Assembly (NCBI GenBank): GCA_016936355.1
Contig: JAFGYB010000055.1
Coordinates: 1 to 64,000, forward strand
Direction of reading: 5' to 3'
DNA: 64,000 nucleotides
Source: Bacteroidales bacterium
Lineage (GTDB): Bacteria; Bacteroidota; Bacteroidia; Bacteroidales; F082
Under the pieces are notes generated by a model. The model was not told the origin of the DNA. It did not search any database and was given only the letters and a program-made list of their open reading frames with translations. This document shows positions 46,791 to 56,829 of the stretch, in pieces; within the stretch, counting starts at the first letter, position 1; each line of letters begins with the position of its first letter. A program made the position numbers and the translations under genes.

Positions 46791-47717
46791 TTATTTGAGT
46801 AATTGAATTGATTGTTCCCTGTCTTTCTCCAGTTGTTCTTTTAAGGCATCCAGACTTTCAAATTTCTTTTCATCCCGCAGGCGATCTACAAACATAATGG
46901 TGATGGTTTCGTCGTAAATCTCTTCATCGAAGTCAAAGATATTGATTTCAATGGTTAGTTCGCCATGATCGATCGTGGGGCGTACCCCAATGTTTCCCAT
47001 CCCTTTGTACAGCTTCCCTTTGATCAAAGTGCGGCAGGCATACACTCCATTGGCGGCAATAAGTTTAAATTCCTTGGGTGTTTCAATGTTGGCCGTTGGA
47101 AATCCAATGGTTCTGCCTATGGCGTTCCCCCGGACCACTTTTCCTGTAAGAGCGTATTCGTATCCCAGCATCTGATTGGCTTCGCGCACATTTCCTTCCT
47201 GTAATAGTTTTCTGACCCGGGTGGAGCTTACCGGCTGACCGTCCACATAATAAGGGGACACCTGAATCACTTCAAAACCGAAGTTGGATTTTACCTTTTC
47301 CAGCAATTCAATGTTGCCTTCCCGGTTTTTCCCGAAATGATGGTCGTATCCGATGACGATCAGCTGCGGCTGAATATATTGTACAACATAGTTTGAAATG
47401 AAATCTTCAGAGGAATTGTTGGCAAATTCTTTGGTGAATTCAATGACAACCAGGTGATCAATTCCCGCCTTTTCAATGCGTTCCAGTTTTTTCTGATAGG
47501 TATTGATAAACTTCAGGTTCTGGCTGTCTTTTTGAAGAACCATCCGAGGGTGGGGAGAAAAGGTGATGAGCACGGTGGTGCCCTTGCGTTTGGCTGCCTC
47601 TTCTTTCATCCTGTTGAAAATGGCCTGGTGTCCCAGATGAACACCATCAAAGGTACCAATGGTTACAATGGTATTGGCTGTAGGTTTGAAATCTTTGATG
47701 CAGTTATATACTTTCAA
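46791..47717 (-). CDS. ribF: Bifunctional riboflavin kinase/FAD synthetase
   Basis: IGTFDGVHLGHQAIFNRM; GNAIGRTIGFPTANIE; YKGMGNIGVRPT. Confidence 0.96.
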   Translation of the reverse strand: MKVYNCIKDFKPTANTIVTIGTFDGVHLGHQAIFNRMKEEAAKRKGTTVLITFSPHPRMVLQKDSQNLKFINTYQKKLERIEKAGIDHLVVIEFTKEFANNSSEDFISNYVVQYIQPQLIVIGYDHHFGKNREGNIELLEKVKSNFGFEVIQVSPYYVDGQPVSSTRVRKLLQEGNVREANQMLGYEYALTGKVVRGNAIGRTIGFPTANIETPKEFKLIAANGVYACRTLIKGKLYKGMGNIGVRPTIDHGELTIEINIFDFDEEIYDETITIMFVDRLRDEKKFESLDALKEQLEKDREQSIQLLK

Positions 47718-47729
47718 CTTTTTTTCTTT

Positions 47730-48722
47730 TCAGTGAATTAAATCATGTTGCAGCAGGTATTCGGCAATTTGCACTGCATTGGTTGCCGCACCTTTTCGCA
47801 GATTGTCAGAGACAACCCACAAATTCAGTCCGTTTTCTATTGTGTCGTCCCTTCGGATGCGTCCCACAAAAACTTCGTCTTTTCCTTCGGCATAAATGGG
47901 CATAGGATACAGAAAGCGTTCCGGATCATCCTGAATGACCACACCGGGCATGGCTGCCATTTGTTCCCGTGCAGCTTTTAGTGTAAAAGGTTTTTTGAAC
48001 TCCACATTGACCGATTCAGAATGACCTCCGGTAACCGGAACACGGACTACCGTAGCCGAAATATTCAAGGAGTAATCATTCAAAATTTTACGGGTTTCGT
48101 TCACCAGTTTAAGCTCTTCGGTGGTATAACCGGATGAATCAAAATCACCACCATGAGGCAATACATTTCTGTGGATGGGATGTGGATAAGCTTTTGTCCC
48201 TGCATTTCCTTCCTGTTCGTTGGTCAGTTGCTGAATTCCCTTGATACCGCTACCGCTCACCGACTGATAGGTGGAAACAATAATACGGTTGATGTCAAAA
48301 GCCTTGTGCAGGGGAGCCAGCACCAGTACCATTTGGATGGTGGAACAGTTGGGGTTGGCGATGATTTTATCGGTAGATTTCAGCACATCTCCGTTGATTT
48401 CGGGAACCACCAGCGGAATGTTTTTATCCATACGCCAGGCAGAGGAGTTGTCAATCACTGTCGTCCCTGCGGCAGCAAATTTTGGAGCCCATTGCAGAGA
48501 GGTTGAACCGCCAGCCGAAAACAGCGCAATGTCTGGTTTTTCCTGAACAGCCTGTTCGAGGGAGATGACTTTTACAGGTTTTCCTCTGAACAAAACTTCC
48601 TTGCCCACCGATTTCTCTGAAGCCACTGCCAGTAGCTCGGAGACCGGAAAATTCCGTTCATCCAAAACAGAAATCATTTTGCTTCCCACAAGACCCGTGG
48701 CCCCCACAATTGCAATTTTCAT
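47730..48722 (-). CDS. asd: Aspartate-semialdehyde dehydrogenase
   Basis: MKIAIVGATGLVGSKMISVL; ANPNCSTIQMVLVLAPL. Confidence 0.97.
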   Translation of the reverse strand: MKIAIVGATGLVGSKMISVLDERNFPVSELLAVASEKSVGKEVLFRGKPVKVISLEQAVQEKPDIALFSAGGSTSLQWAPKFAAAGTTVIDNSSAWRMDKNIPLVVPEINGDVLKSTDKIIANPNCSTIQMVLVLAPLHKAFDINRIIVSTYQSVSGSGIKGIQQLTNEQEGNAGTKAYPHPIHRNVLPHGGDFDSSGYTTEELKLVNETRKILNDYSLNISATVVRVPVTGGHSESVNVEFKKPFTLKAAREQMAAMPGVVIQDDPERFLYPMPIYAEGKDEVFVGRIRRDDTIENGLNLWVVSDNLRKGAATNAVQIAEYLLQHDLIH

Positions 48723-48760
48723 CTTTTTTTCGTATATTAGAGGTCCCTTTCAACCGACTG

Positions 48761-48768
48761 CAAAATTA
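48761..48768 (-). promoter_or_regulatory. -7 element TAATTTTG for asd
   Basis: CAAAATTA on + strand, abutting the divergent ATG at 48768. Confidence 0.45.
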
Positions 48769-51353
48769 TGAAAATAATGAAACCCATTATGCTCGTTATG
48801 ATCCTGCTGCCTTTTTCGTTGCGGGGTCAAGTTTCAGAAAATTTTGACGATGGAAATCTGAGCACCAACCCGACTTGGTATGGAACCACAAACAGATTTA
48901 TCGTTAACACTCAGCATCAACTCCAGCTTTTCGATTCTATTGCAGGAATGGCCTGGATCTCCACAGATGATTTGGTGACTGGAGCGAATGAATGGCGCTT
49001 CTGGATCCAACTTAAATTTGCCCCTTCGTCGGGGAATTATGTCAGAGTTTATTTACAAAGCGATCGTAAGGACCTGAACCTTCCGCTGCAGGGATATTTT
49101 TTGCAGCTGGGTGAAAAGGGAAGTGCAGATGCTCTTGAATTATTCCGTCAGGACAGTGAACAAACGATCAGTATCTGCCGGGGTCAGGATAGTTTAATTG
49201 CCTCATCATTTGCGATAAATATTAAAGTTATTCGTGACGGATTGGGGCATTGGAAAATTCTGGCCGATCCTACCGGTGGCGATTATTTCCAGCCTCAGGC
49301 GAAAGGCTTTGACAATACTTATACACAAGGTGAGTTTTTTGGTGTGGAGTGTTTGTATACCAAAAGCAATGCACAAAAGGTTTATCTGGACAATGTTTAT
49401 TCCGGACCGGTAATACGGGATACTGTGGCACCGGAAATACTGTCGGTACAGGTAAAGAATCTGCATTCATTGGAAGTGTTGTTTGATGAAGTGGTGGACG
49501 GACCGTCGGCCGAAAACACGGCTAACTATACATTGTTGCCTGACGGGAACCATCCGGATAAGGCTATTGTTCAACCGGATGGGCGAACAATTTTGTTGGA
49601 TTTTTATGAGTCTTTGCAGAACAAAACCCATTATACATTAAAAGCCGATTCTATCACGGACCTGGCCGGAAACGTGATGGTTACAGTTCAGACTCCATTC
49701 GATTTTTATCTTCCAGTGAAGTATGATGTGGTCATCAATGAGATTATGGCTGACCCGACTCCCACCCAGGGCCTCCCGGATGCCGAATATCTTGAGTTAT
49801 ACAACACAACGGATTTTACGGTTGATCTTACTGAATGGGAATTGGTGATTGGTACCAGGAGCCGTACTTTTAATCCGGTTTCCATTACTGCGAAGGGATA
49901 TCTGATTTTATGTGCCGAGAAAAACAATTCCATGTTTTCCTCTTATGGTTCAGTATTTGGTTTTCCCAGTTTGTCCTTATTGAATGCCGGCCAGAATGTG
50001 GAGCTAAGAGATGAACACGGCAGTATGATGTCACGGGTTATTTATCAGGATAACTGGTATGGAGATGCAATTAAGAATAAAGGGGGCTGGTCGCTGGAAC
50101 AGCGGAATCCTGAAAACAGTTGTTCCGGGGCAGAAAACTGGACGTCGTCAGTCAATAGTAGCGGAGGGACGCCCGGCACCCTAAACTCGGTATTTGATAC
50201 CCTGACAGATTATCCCAAGCCGGAGTACTTGCAGGTGATTGATAACAGAAATATTGCTGTGTTCTTCAACCAACGGATGGATCAAAGTTCGTTGCAAAAC
50301 AGAAATTGGTGGTCCACAGATATTGCACCGGATACGGTTTTTGTTTCGGATGATTCTCTTCAAAAAGCAAGTTTGTTTTATGCGCAGTCTTTTGAAAAAC
50401 AAAGAAGATATCAATTATTGATCTCAAAACAAATAAAGAACTGTCGGGGTATTCCCATGAAATCGGATACCCTTCTGAATTTTGGTATCCCCGAAGTAGT
50501 AGACCATAACGATGTGCTGTTCAATGAAATTCTGTTTCATCCTAAAACCGGTGGTGCGGAATACGTTGAGTTGGCCAATCATTCCGAAAAGATTGTTGAT
50601 CTGGGGAAGCTCTCCCTTGGTATTGTGAAACAGCATTCGGATGGAAGCCGGGATACAGCTTATTATAGAGTGTCTTCGCGACAAATTTTAGCATTCCCCG
50701 GTGAATATTACCTGCTGACCAAAGATCCCGAAAAGGTCAAAGAGCACTATGTCACTCAAAATCCGCAGAATTTTTTCAGGATGGAATCATTTCCGGTATT
50801 GAAAAATGAGTCGGGAACGGTGATCCTGATGAATACGGATCATAAAATGATTGATGATTTTACGTACAACGAAAAGATGCATTATGCTTTGTTGAAACGA
50901 ACCGATGGAATTTCGCTGGAACGTTATGATTTAGATCGAGATTCCCACGATACTGAAAATTGGCATTCTGCTTCTGAAGAATCCGGTTTCGGCACACCAG
51001 CGGATCAGAACTCACAGTTTTTCAACCAACATCAGATGGAAACTGTTTTTCATCTGGAACCGGCAATTTTTTCTCCCGATGGTGACGGGTATAACGATGT
51101 ATTGAAAATAGACTACCGTCTGAACAAACCGGGATACTCGGTTCAAATCAATATTTTCAATGCTTCCGGGGCTCTGATGCGTCAACTATACAACAACGAA
51201 TATCTGGGTACTTCCGGCAGTCTGAGATGGAATGGTAAATTGGAGAATAATACGACTGCCCCACCAGGAATTTACATTCTGCATATTCGATTACAGAACC
51301 TTGACGGAACCATTCATCAGTTCAAAAAAACAGTTGTTGTTGCCAGGAAGTAA
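48768..51353 (+). CDS. Secreted lamin-tail-domain protein with T9SS/gliding-type C-terminal domain
   Basis: VINEIMADPTPTQGLPDAEYLELYNTTDFTVDL (LTD); C-terminal FSPDGDGYNDVLKIDYRL...GALRW-like/GIYILHIRL region. Confidence 0.87.
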   Translation: MKIMKPIMLVMILLPFSLRGQVSENFDDGNLSTNPTWYGTTNRFIVNTQHQLQLFDSIAGMAWISTDDLVTGANEWRFWIQLKFAPSSGNYVRVYLQSDRKDLNLPLQGYFLQLGEKGSADALELFRQDSEQTISICRGQDSLIASSFAINIKVIRDGLGHWKILADPTGGDYFQPQAKGFDNTYTQGEFFGVECLYTKSNAQKVYLDNVYSGPVIRDTVAPEILSVQVKNLHSLEVLFDEVVDGPSAENTANYTLLPDGNHPDKAIVQPDGRTILLDFYESLQNKTHYTLKADSITDLAGNVMVTVQTPFDFYLPVKYDVVINEIMADPTPTQGLPDAEYLELYNTTDFTVDLTEWELVIGTRSRTFNPVSITAKGYLILCAEKNNSMFSSYGSVFGFPSLSLLNAGQNVELRDEHGSMMSRVIYQDNWYGDAIKNKGGWSLEQRNPENSCSGAENWTSSVNSSGGTPGTLNSVFDTLTDYPKPEYLQVIDNRNIAVFFNQRMDQSSLQNRNWWSTDIAPDTVFVSDDSLQKASLFYAQSFEKQRRYQLLISKQIKNCRGIPMKSDTLLNFGIPEVVDHNDVLFNEILFHPKTGGAEYVELANHSEKIVDLGKLSLGIVKQHSDGSRDTAYYRVSSRQILAFPGEYYLLTKDPEKVKEHYVTQNPQNFFRMESFPVLKNESGTVILMNTDHKMIDDFTYNEKMHYALLKRTDGISLERYDLDRDSHDTENWHSASEESGFGTPADQNSQFFNQHQMETVFHLEPAIFSPDGDGYNDVLKIDYRLNKPGYSVQINIFNASGALMRQLYNNEYLGTSGSLRWNGKLENNTTAPPGIYILHIRLQNLDGTIHQFKKTVVVARK

Positions 51354-51359
51354 GTTTTT

Positions 51360-53198
51360 TTATTCCACGGTAACTGATTTGGCCAGATTCCTGGGTTGAT
51401 CCACATTACAGCCCCGCATTACTGCCATATGGTACGCCAGTTTCTGCAAGGGAATAGTAGCCAGTAATGGAGTGAAAAGTTCTTCAGTGACAGGAATTTC
51501 AATCACAAAATCTACCATGCTTCTCACCACTTCATCCCCTTCGGTTACAATGGCAATAACTTTTCCATTGCGTGCTTTAACTTCCTGTATATTGCTGACT
51601 ACTTTGTCGTAGATCCCTACGTTGGGAGCAATAAATACAACAGGCATGTTGTTGTCAATTAATGCAATGGGACCGTGTTTCATTTCGGCAGCCGGATAAC
51701 CCTCAGCATGGATGTAGGAAATTTCTTTTAACTTTAGTGCCCCTTCCAGTGCTACGGGGAAATTATATCCTCTTCCCAGATACAGAAAGTTCGAAACATC
51801 CTTAAACTGCCAGGCAATTTCTTTGATTACATCGGCCGATTGAAGTGTTTTTTCGATTTTGGATGGTATGCTTTCCAGTTCATGCAATAATTGCATCCAC
51901 CGTGACGCAGGAATCGTCCCTTTTATCTGAGCTAGGCGAAGGGCCATGAGTGTCAGCAATGTTACCTGTGCTGTAAATGCTTTTGTAGATGCTACACCAA
52001 TTTCAGGTCCGGCATGAGTATAGGAACCGGCATCCGTGGAACGTGCGATTGAAGATCCCACCACATTACAGATGCCCAGAATAGTGGCTCCCTTTTCTTT
52101 TGCCAATGCGATGGCTGCCAGGGTGTCTGCAGTTTCTCCAGATTGAGATATGGCAATAACTACATCATTTTCGGTAATGATGGGATTGCGGTAGCGGAAT
52201 TCGGAAGCATACTCGACTTCCACCGGGATCCGTGCCAGGTCTTCCAGAAGATACTCTCCCACCAGTCCGGCATGCCAGGAAGTGCCACAGGCAATGATAA
52301 TAATCCGCTTGGCATTGACCAGTTTCTGTTCGTAGTCCGCAATACCTCCTAATGAAACGATTCCTTTATCCGCGTTTAATCTTCCACGCATACTGTCTCT
52401 GATGGAACGGGGTTGTTCAAAGATCTCTTTCAGCATAAAATGATCGTATCCATCTTTTTCCAGTGCGGTCAGATCCATTTCCAGCGCTTCGATATAAGGC
52501 GTTTTTTCTTTGTTTTTGATGGTTTTCAACTTGATTTCTTTGCCTCGTTCAAGGATGGCCATATCTTCTTCTGCCAGATAGACTACAGATTTAGTGTACT
52601 CAACAATGGGAGTGGCATCAGAAGCAACATAAAATTCACCATCACCGATGCCAATAACCATTGGACTGCCCTTTCGGGCCACAATCAGTTTGTTGGGGTT
52701 TTCCTCCGACAACACAGCAATGGCGTAGGCTCCCGTAACCTGATTGAGTGCAATGCGCACCGCTTCATCGAGCACTACCTGTTCGTTTTTTTGAATGTCT
52801 TCAATCAGGTTGACCAGTACTTCGGTATCAGTTTCGGAATAAAATTGATAGCCCCTTTCGATCAATGCCTTTTTCAGTACATCGTAATTTTCAATAATAC
52901 CGTTATGGATTACGGCCAGTTTTTGGCTGTTTGAATGGTGAGGATGGGCGTTGATGGAGTTGGGTTCACCATGGGTAGCCCATCGGGTGTGGGCGACACC
53001 AATGGTTGAATCCAATTTCAAACCTTCGATTTTGGCTTCCAGATCGGAAACTTTTCCTTTGGTTTTGTAGATTTTTAATCCGCCGTTGATCAATGCGATT
53101 CCTGCACTGTCGTAGCCTCTATATTCTAATCGGTGTAAACCCTTGATTAAAATGGGTTTTGCCTCTTTATCACCTATATAAGCAACAATTCCGCACAT
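51360..53198 (-). CDS. glmS: Glutamine-fructose-6-phosphate transaminase (isomerizing)
   Basis: MCGIVAYIGDKEAKPILIKGLHRLEYRGYDSAGIAL; two SIS domains; C-terminal DQPRNLAKSVTVE. Confidence 0.98.
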   Translation of the reverse strand: MCGIVAYIGDKEAKPILIKGLHRLEYRGYDSAGIALINGGLKIYKTKGKVSDLEAKIEGLKLDSTIGVAHTRWATHGEPNSINAHPHHSNSQKLAVIHNGIIENYDVLKKALIERGYQFYSETDTEVLVNLIEDIQKNEQVVLDEAVRIALNQVTGAYAIAVLSEENPNKLIVARKGSPMVIGIGDGEFYVASDATPIVEYTKSVVYLAEEDMAILERGKEIKLKTIKNKEKTPYIEALEMDLTALEKDGYDHFMLKEIFEQPRSIRDSMRGRLNADKGIVSLGGIADYEQKLVNAKRIIIIACGTSWHAGLVGEYLLEDLARIPVEVEYASEFRYRNPIITENDVVIAISQSGETADTLAAIALAKEKGATILGICNVVGSSIARSTDAGSYTHAGPEIGVASTKAFTAQVTLLTLMALRLAQIKGTIPASRWMQLLHELESIPSKIEKTLQSADVIKEIAWQFKDVSNFLYLGRGYNFPVALEGALKLKEISYIHAEGYPAAEMKHGPIALIDNNMPVVFIAPNVGIYDKVVSNIQEVKARNGKVIAIVTEGDEVVRSMVDFVIEIPVTEELFTPLLATIPLQKLAYHMAVMRGCNVDQPRNLAKSVTVE

Positions 53199-53258
53199 AA
53201 TTTTCGCTTTAAAGGGTTATACTTAAGCAAGTAAGAAAGGCCTTTTCGCCCGTGCAAG

Positions 53259-54629
53259 TTAGTTAAATTTTGTATACAGCAATTCCAGTTTGGTTCTGGA
53301 TAAAGTATCGTTCACCGGTTCGGGGCCGTTAAAAATGAAACGCTGGGGTAATATAGTTCCCCCGCTGATGTACAACAACAGTCCCCTATCATCCTGAGTA
53401 GTATCTGATACCAACGATTGAATGTAATGTGTAATTCTGAACTGGTAGGAGTTGGAAATACTATCATAGGTTCCACCAAAATAATTGGAACCTTCCGTTT
53501 CATCAACCAGTGTTGAGTAGGAAGTATCGGATGCTATTTTCAATAAAGTCAGCGTGGTGGGCGCTCCGAAATAAGGCAAAACCTCTTTGCCGGGAAGGAT
53601 CAGCTTGGCTTCATTGATCCCGATTTTCCCTAATCGGGCCAGCTTTTTTACATTCGGGAATTTAATGACCGTTTTAATACCCGAAAGTCCCTGAATGTAA
53701 TATTGTTGTTGTCCTAACACCGTGTCATTCTGAAGAACCTGCTGTTGCAATTCGGTGCTCCCTTTGGTATAGTCGTGTGCATAGTGATTGGCATAGGCCA
53801 TTCCGGTTCCATAAACATAGAAGAAAGACAAGGAATCAACTGTATCGTTGTGGTAATAGAGCCCCATTTGAGTGTTAACAGAGGATGGAGTGAAGGAAAC
53901 GATTGCTCCTTTGCCACTTACCAGGTCAGAGGTTATGTATAGTCCTTTGAAGTATTTTACAAACAAATAGTTGCTGTCCAGATCTGTTGTATCTGTCTGA
54001 ATGAGTTTGTTGGCCAGACCGGGATCAATCTTGCTGAGGTTGACCCGTATGACTCCTTTTACGGTGTCGGCTGCCCCCAAGATAATTTGATTTTTGACAT
54101 TCGGTCTGAAAGTATAATCGGCATAGTCTGTGGGGTAGTGGGCGGGAACCTTGTTAGAATAGTAAATGGTACTGTCTCCTTCAAGATCTTCGTTCAGTTC
54201 GTAAACATGCAACCGCAAAACCGAATTGGTATCTCCATAAACCGAAGAATAGGCCAACATCAGAACGAGTGAGTCCACTTTGGGATTAGGCCCGAAACGG
54301 CCGTGTGTTACCGCTTGTCCCAATTGGGTGTAAAATCCGGTTTCTGTAGTACCAAATACCGGATCGGTCATGGAGCCGACAATGTAATAGGATTTTTCGT
54401 TTGTGCTCACCGAGTCGAACGGTGAAGAAAAAGTTCTAATGGCCATCGTATCCGTGTAGAAAGCCGTCATGGTACTGTCGGGAATGATTCCACCCCCGGT
54501 TGGAGTCGGTTTTTTTGTACAGGATGCGGTGATTCCTGAAAAAAACAAAACAACGCCAATAAGTAATAAGTAATGGAAAACAACACGCAGGTTGCCGGAA
54601 TAGTTAATTGTTTTCAATGATTTGATCAT
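53259..54629 (-). CDS. DUF4270 family lipoprotein
   Basis: ITASCTKKPTPTGGGIIPDSTMTAFYTDTMAIRTFSSPFDSVSTNE; ORF track starts at 54710. Confidence 0.85.
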   Translation of the reverse strand: MIKSLKTINYSGNLRVVFHYLLLIGVVLFFSGITASCTKKPTPTGGGIIPDSTMTAFYTDTMAIRTFSSPFDSVSTNEKSYYIVGSMTDPVFGTTETGFYTQLGQAVTHGRFGPNPKVDSLVLMLAYSSVYGDTNSVLRLHVYELNEDLEGDSTIYYSNKVPAHYPTDYADYTFRPNVKNQIILGAADTVKGVIRVNLSKIDPGLANKLIQTDTTDLDSNYLFVKYFKGLYITSDLVSGKGAIVSFTPSSVNTQMGLYYHNDTVDSLSFFYVYGTGMAYANHYAHDYTKGSTELQQQVLQNDTVLGQQQYYIQGLSGIKTVIKFPNVKKLARLGKIGINEAKLILPGKEVLPYFGAPTTLTLLKIASDTSYSTLVDETEGSNYFGGTYDSISNSYQFRITHYIQSLVSDTTQDDRGLLLYISGGTILPQRFIFNGPEPVNDTLSRTKLELLYTKFN

Positions 54630-55416
54630 AAAATTCGTTATACGCTTCAAAATAATTTTCATCCCCCTGATAATCAAGAACCGGTTTGCCACTGTTTTGT
54701 GCATAATCAATCAGTTCTTTATTAACGTTCTTGTCACCGATAATAAAGGCATCGGCAAAATCCATAGCCCCTTTCATGAAAGAAACGTAATCGTCCCCGT
54801 TAAAGTGTGCGAGGTCTTCTTCAGTAACTCCGTTCATCTTCATTTTATGAACATAATCCTTTACAAAGGATTCGTCAAAACCATCGTTGTATAGCGACAG
54901 GATGATTTTCGCATGTTGAAAAAGCGGATTGTCTTTATACACCGTTTTGACATAAAAAGACAACAGGCCGGCAAACCATCCATGAGTATGGATCAGGTCG
55001 GGGGCCCACCCCAGTTTTTTTACAGTCTCCAAAACTCCTCTTGAGAAGAAAATAGTCCGTTCATCGTTATCGGAGAAGAACTTTTTACCCTTATCCCTGA
55101 AGATAAATTTTCGGTGGAAATAGTCTTCGTTTTCAATAAAGTAGACCTGCATTCTGGCTTGTTGAATGGAAGCAACTTTAATGATCAATGGGTGGTCAAT
55201 TTCGTCAATAATCAGGTTCATACCCGAGAGTCGAATCACTTCGTGGAGCTGATTCCTCCGTTCATTCACCAGGCCAAACCGGGGCATAAAAACCCTGATT
55301 TCTTTGCCGGATTCCTGTGTTTTTTGGGGGAGGAAACGTCCTATTTTACTCATGTGCGATTCAGGCAAATAGGGCATAATCTCTTGTGCGACTAAGAGCA
55401 CTCTTTTCTTACTCAT
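54604..55416 (-). CDS. Short glycogen/starch synthase (N-terminal domain only)
   Basis: KKRVLLVAQEIMPYLPESHMSKIGRFLPQKTQESGKEIRVFMPRFGLVNERRNQLHEVIRLSG; PDLIHTHGWFAGLLSFYVK; 270 aa. Confidence 0.85.
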   Translation of the reverse strand: MSKKRVLLVAQEIMPYLPESHMSKIGRFLPQKTQESGKEIRVFMPRFGLVNERRNQLHEVIRLSGMNLIIDEIDHPLIIKVASIQQARMQVYFIENEDYFHRKFIFRDKGKKFFSDNDERTIFFSRGVLETVKKLGWAPDLIHTHGWFAGLLSFYVKTVYKDNPLFQHAKIILSLYNDGFDESFVKDYVHKMKMNGVTEEDLAHFNGDDYVSFMKGAMDFADAFIIGDKNVNKELIDYAQNSGKPVLDYQGDENYFEAYNEFYDQIIENN

Positions 55417-55445
55417 GAATATAAATTTTAGAGACTTTTGCGGTA

Positions 55446-55453
55446 CAAAGGTA
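55446..55453 (-). promoter_or_regulatory. -7 element TACCTTTG for short starch synthase gene
   Basis: CAAAGGTA on + strand. Confidence 0.5.
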
Positions 55454-55583
55454 ATTAAAAAATACTTTCATGATTTACCGCATTGCTTTTGTGCTCCGAC
55501 AACATCTGTTTTGGCCGGAAGTCGGATCGGATGAAATCCTGTTCTAATCCTATTTTTAGGATAGAAGTGTTGTCCCTGGAAAA

Positions 55584-56501
55584 TTATCTTCTGATAAAAA
55601 GGGCCTTGATGATGTCCGATGCCATTTTAGGATTTTCTTTGAGCCTGCGGGTCGAATAAGGGAACCAATCCTTGCCAAAAGGAACATACACCCGTAAACG
55701 ATGACCTTTGTCCACAATGCTTTTGCGCAATGCCGGTGCTACTCCGTACAACATCTGGAATTCGTATTTTTCCCTGGCAGGTTTGTGTTTCTCCAGCAAT
55801 TGATAAGCTCCTTCAATCAACGGTTCGTCGTGGGTGGCGATGCCGGGATACATTTTTTGCTCCAGCATATAATCCAGCAACTTCAGATAGTTGTCGTTGA
55901 TTTCACCGTATTTCTTGAAAGCAATGGCTTCGGGCTCCACGTAGATTCCTTTGCACAGGCGAAAGTTCAGGGGCGCTTTCTCGTTGTGGATATCCAGCAG
56001 GTTTTTCATGTCGTCACCGGTGCGGCGCATGTAGGCCTGTAAAACCAGTCCGACATGACCCGGAAACTCTTCCTTCAGTTTACGGAACAGTTTGATTTCC
56101 CTGTCCACACATTGTGAGTCTTCCATGTCGATGCGGACAAAGTTTCCGTATTCAGCCGATTTTTTTACAATAGCCCGGATGTTCTCGTAGCAAAAATCTT
56201 CATCCAGTAACAAACCAAACATGGTGGGTTTCAGCGAATAATTACCGTCAATGTTGTGCTGCTGGAACGTTTCCACAATGTTCAGGTATTCATCCCGGTT
56301 TTTGACCGCTTCTTCTTTTTTGGTAATGAACTCACCCAGCAGGTCAATGGTAACCATACAGCCTTCTTCATTCAGTTCTTTGGATACTTTCAACGCATCC
56401 TCAATATTTTTCCCCGCAATATATCTTTTGGAAAACACCCAAACCAACCCCTTGGGCATGAAGGGAAGTGTGTTGGCAATCAATTTGTTAAATATATTCA
56501 T
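55584..56501 (-). CDS. Monofunctional proline dehydrogenase family protein
   Basis: VTIDLLGEF, FVRIDMEDSQCVDREIKLFRKL, YRRT-like YMRRTGDDM, RLCKGIYVEPE, ATHDEPLIEGA. Confidence 0.88.
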   Translation of the reverse strand: MNIFNKLIANTLPFMPKGLVWVFSKRYIAGKNIEDALKVSKELNEEGCMVTIDLLGEFITKKEEAVKNRDEYLNIVETFQQHNIDGNYSLKPTMFGLLLDEDFCYENIRAIVKKSAEYGNFVRIDMEDSQCVDREIKLFRKLKEEFPGHVGLVLQAYMRRTGDDMKNLLDIHNEKAPLNFRLCKGIYVEPEAIAFKKYGEINDNYLKLLDYMLEQKMYPGIATHDEPLIEGAYQLLEKHKPAREKYEFQMLYGVAPALRKSIVDKGHRLRVYVPFGKDWFPYSTRRLKENPKMASDIIKALFIRR

Positions 56502-56534
56502 CGGTTTGATTACTTATGGTATAAAATTTTGATG

Positions 56535-56542
56535 CAAAGTTA
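56535..56542 (-). promoter_or_regulatory. -7 element TAACTTTG for proline dehydrogenase gene
   Basis: CAAAGTTA on + strand. Confidence 0.45.
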
Positions 56543-56806
56543 AATGTAAATTTTTGAATTTTTTCGGTTCTGTATTCAATTTAAAACGGTTAAAAAGAAA
56601 AAATTCAAACGATTACAGAACTGCTTTTTATATAGAATAATAGGAAGGTTTTGAAAGGAAAGCCTTTCTGATTTTCAGAAAAATAAACGAAAAATATTCC
56701 CTTTTTTTTGCTTTCTGGAATTTGAAATAATAAAAAGAGGAATAAAGTGCTCTGAACAATGAGCTTAGCTGTGTTGAAAAAATTTGCGTATGCAAATAAT
56801 TATCTC

Positions 56807-56814
56807 TAATTTTG
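56807..56814 (+). promoter_or_regulatory. -7 element TAATTTTG for DUF177-rpmF
   Basis: Exact TAnnTTTG; overlaps the ORF-track start at 56812 and so supports the 56830 ATG. Confidence 0.55.
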
Positions 56815-56829
56815 CCGCCCAATTTTAAG

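Noticed and set aside
52413-52934. 173-aa + strand ORF within glmS
   Set aside because: Antisense of a highly conserved CDS; low-complexity Phe/Gln-rich translation.
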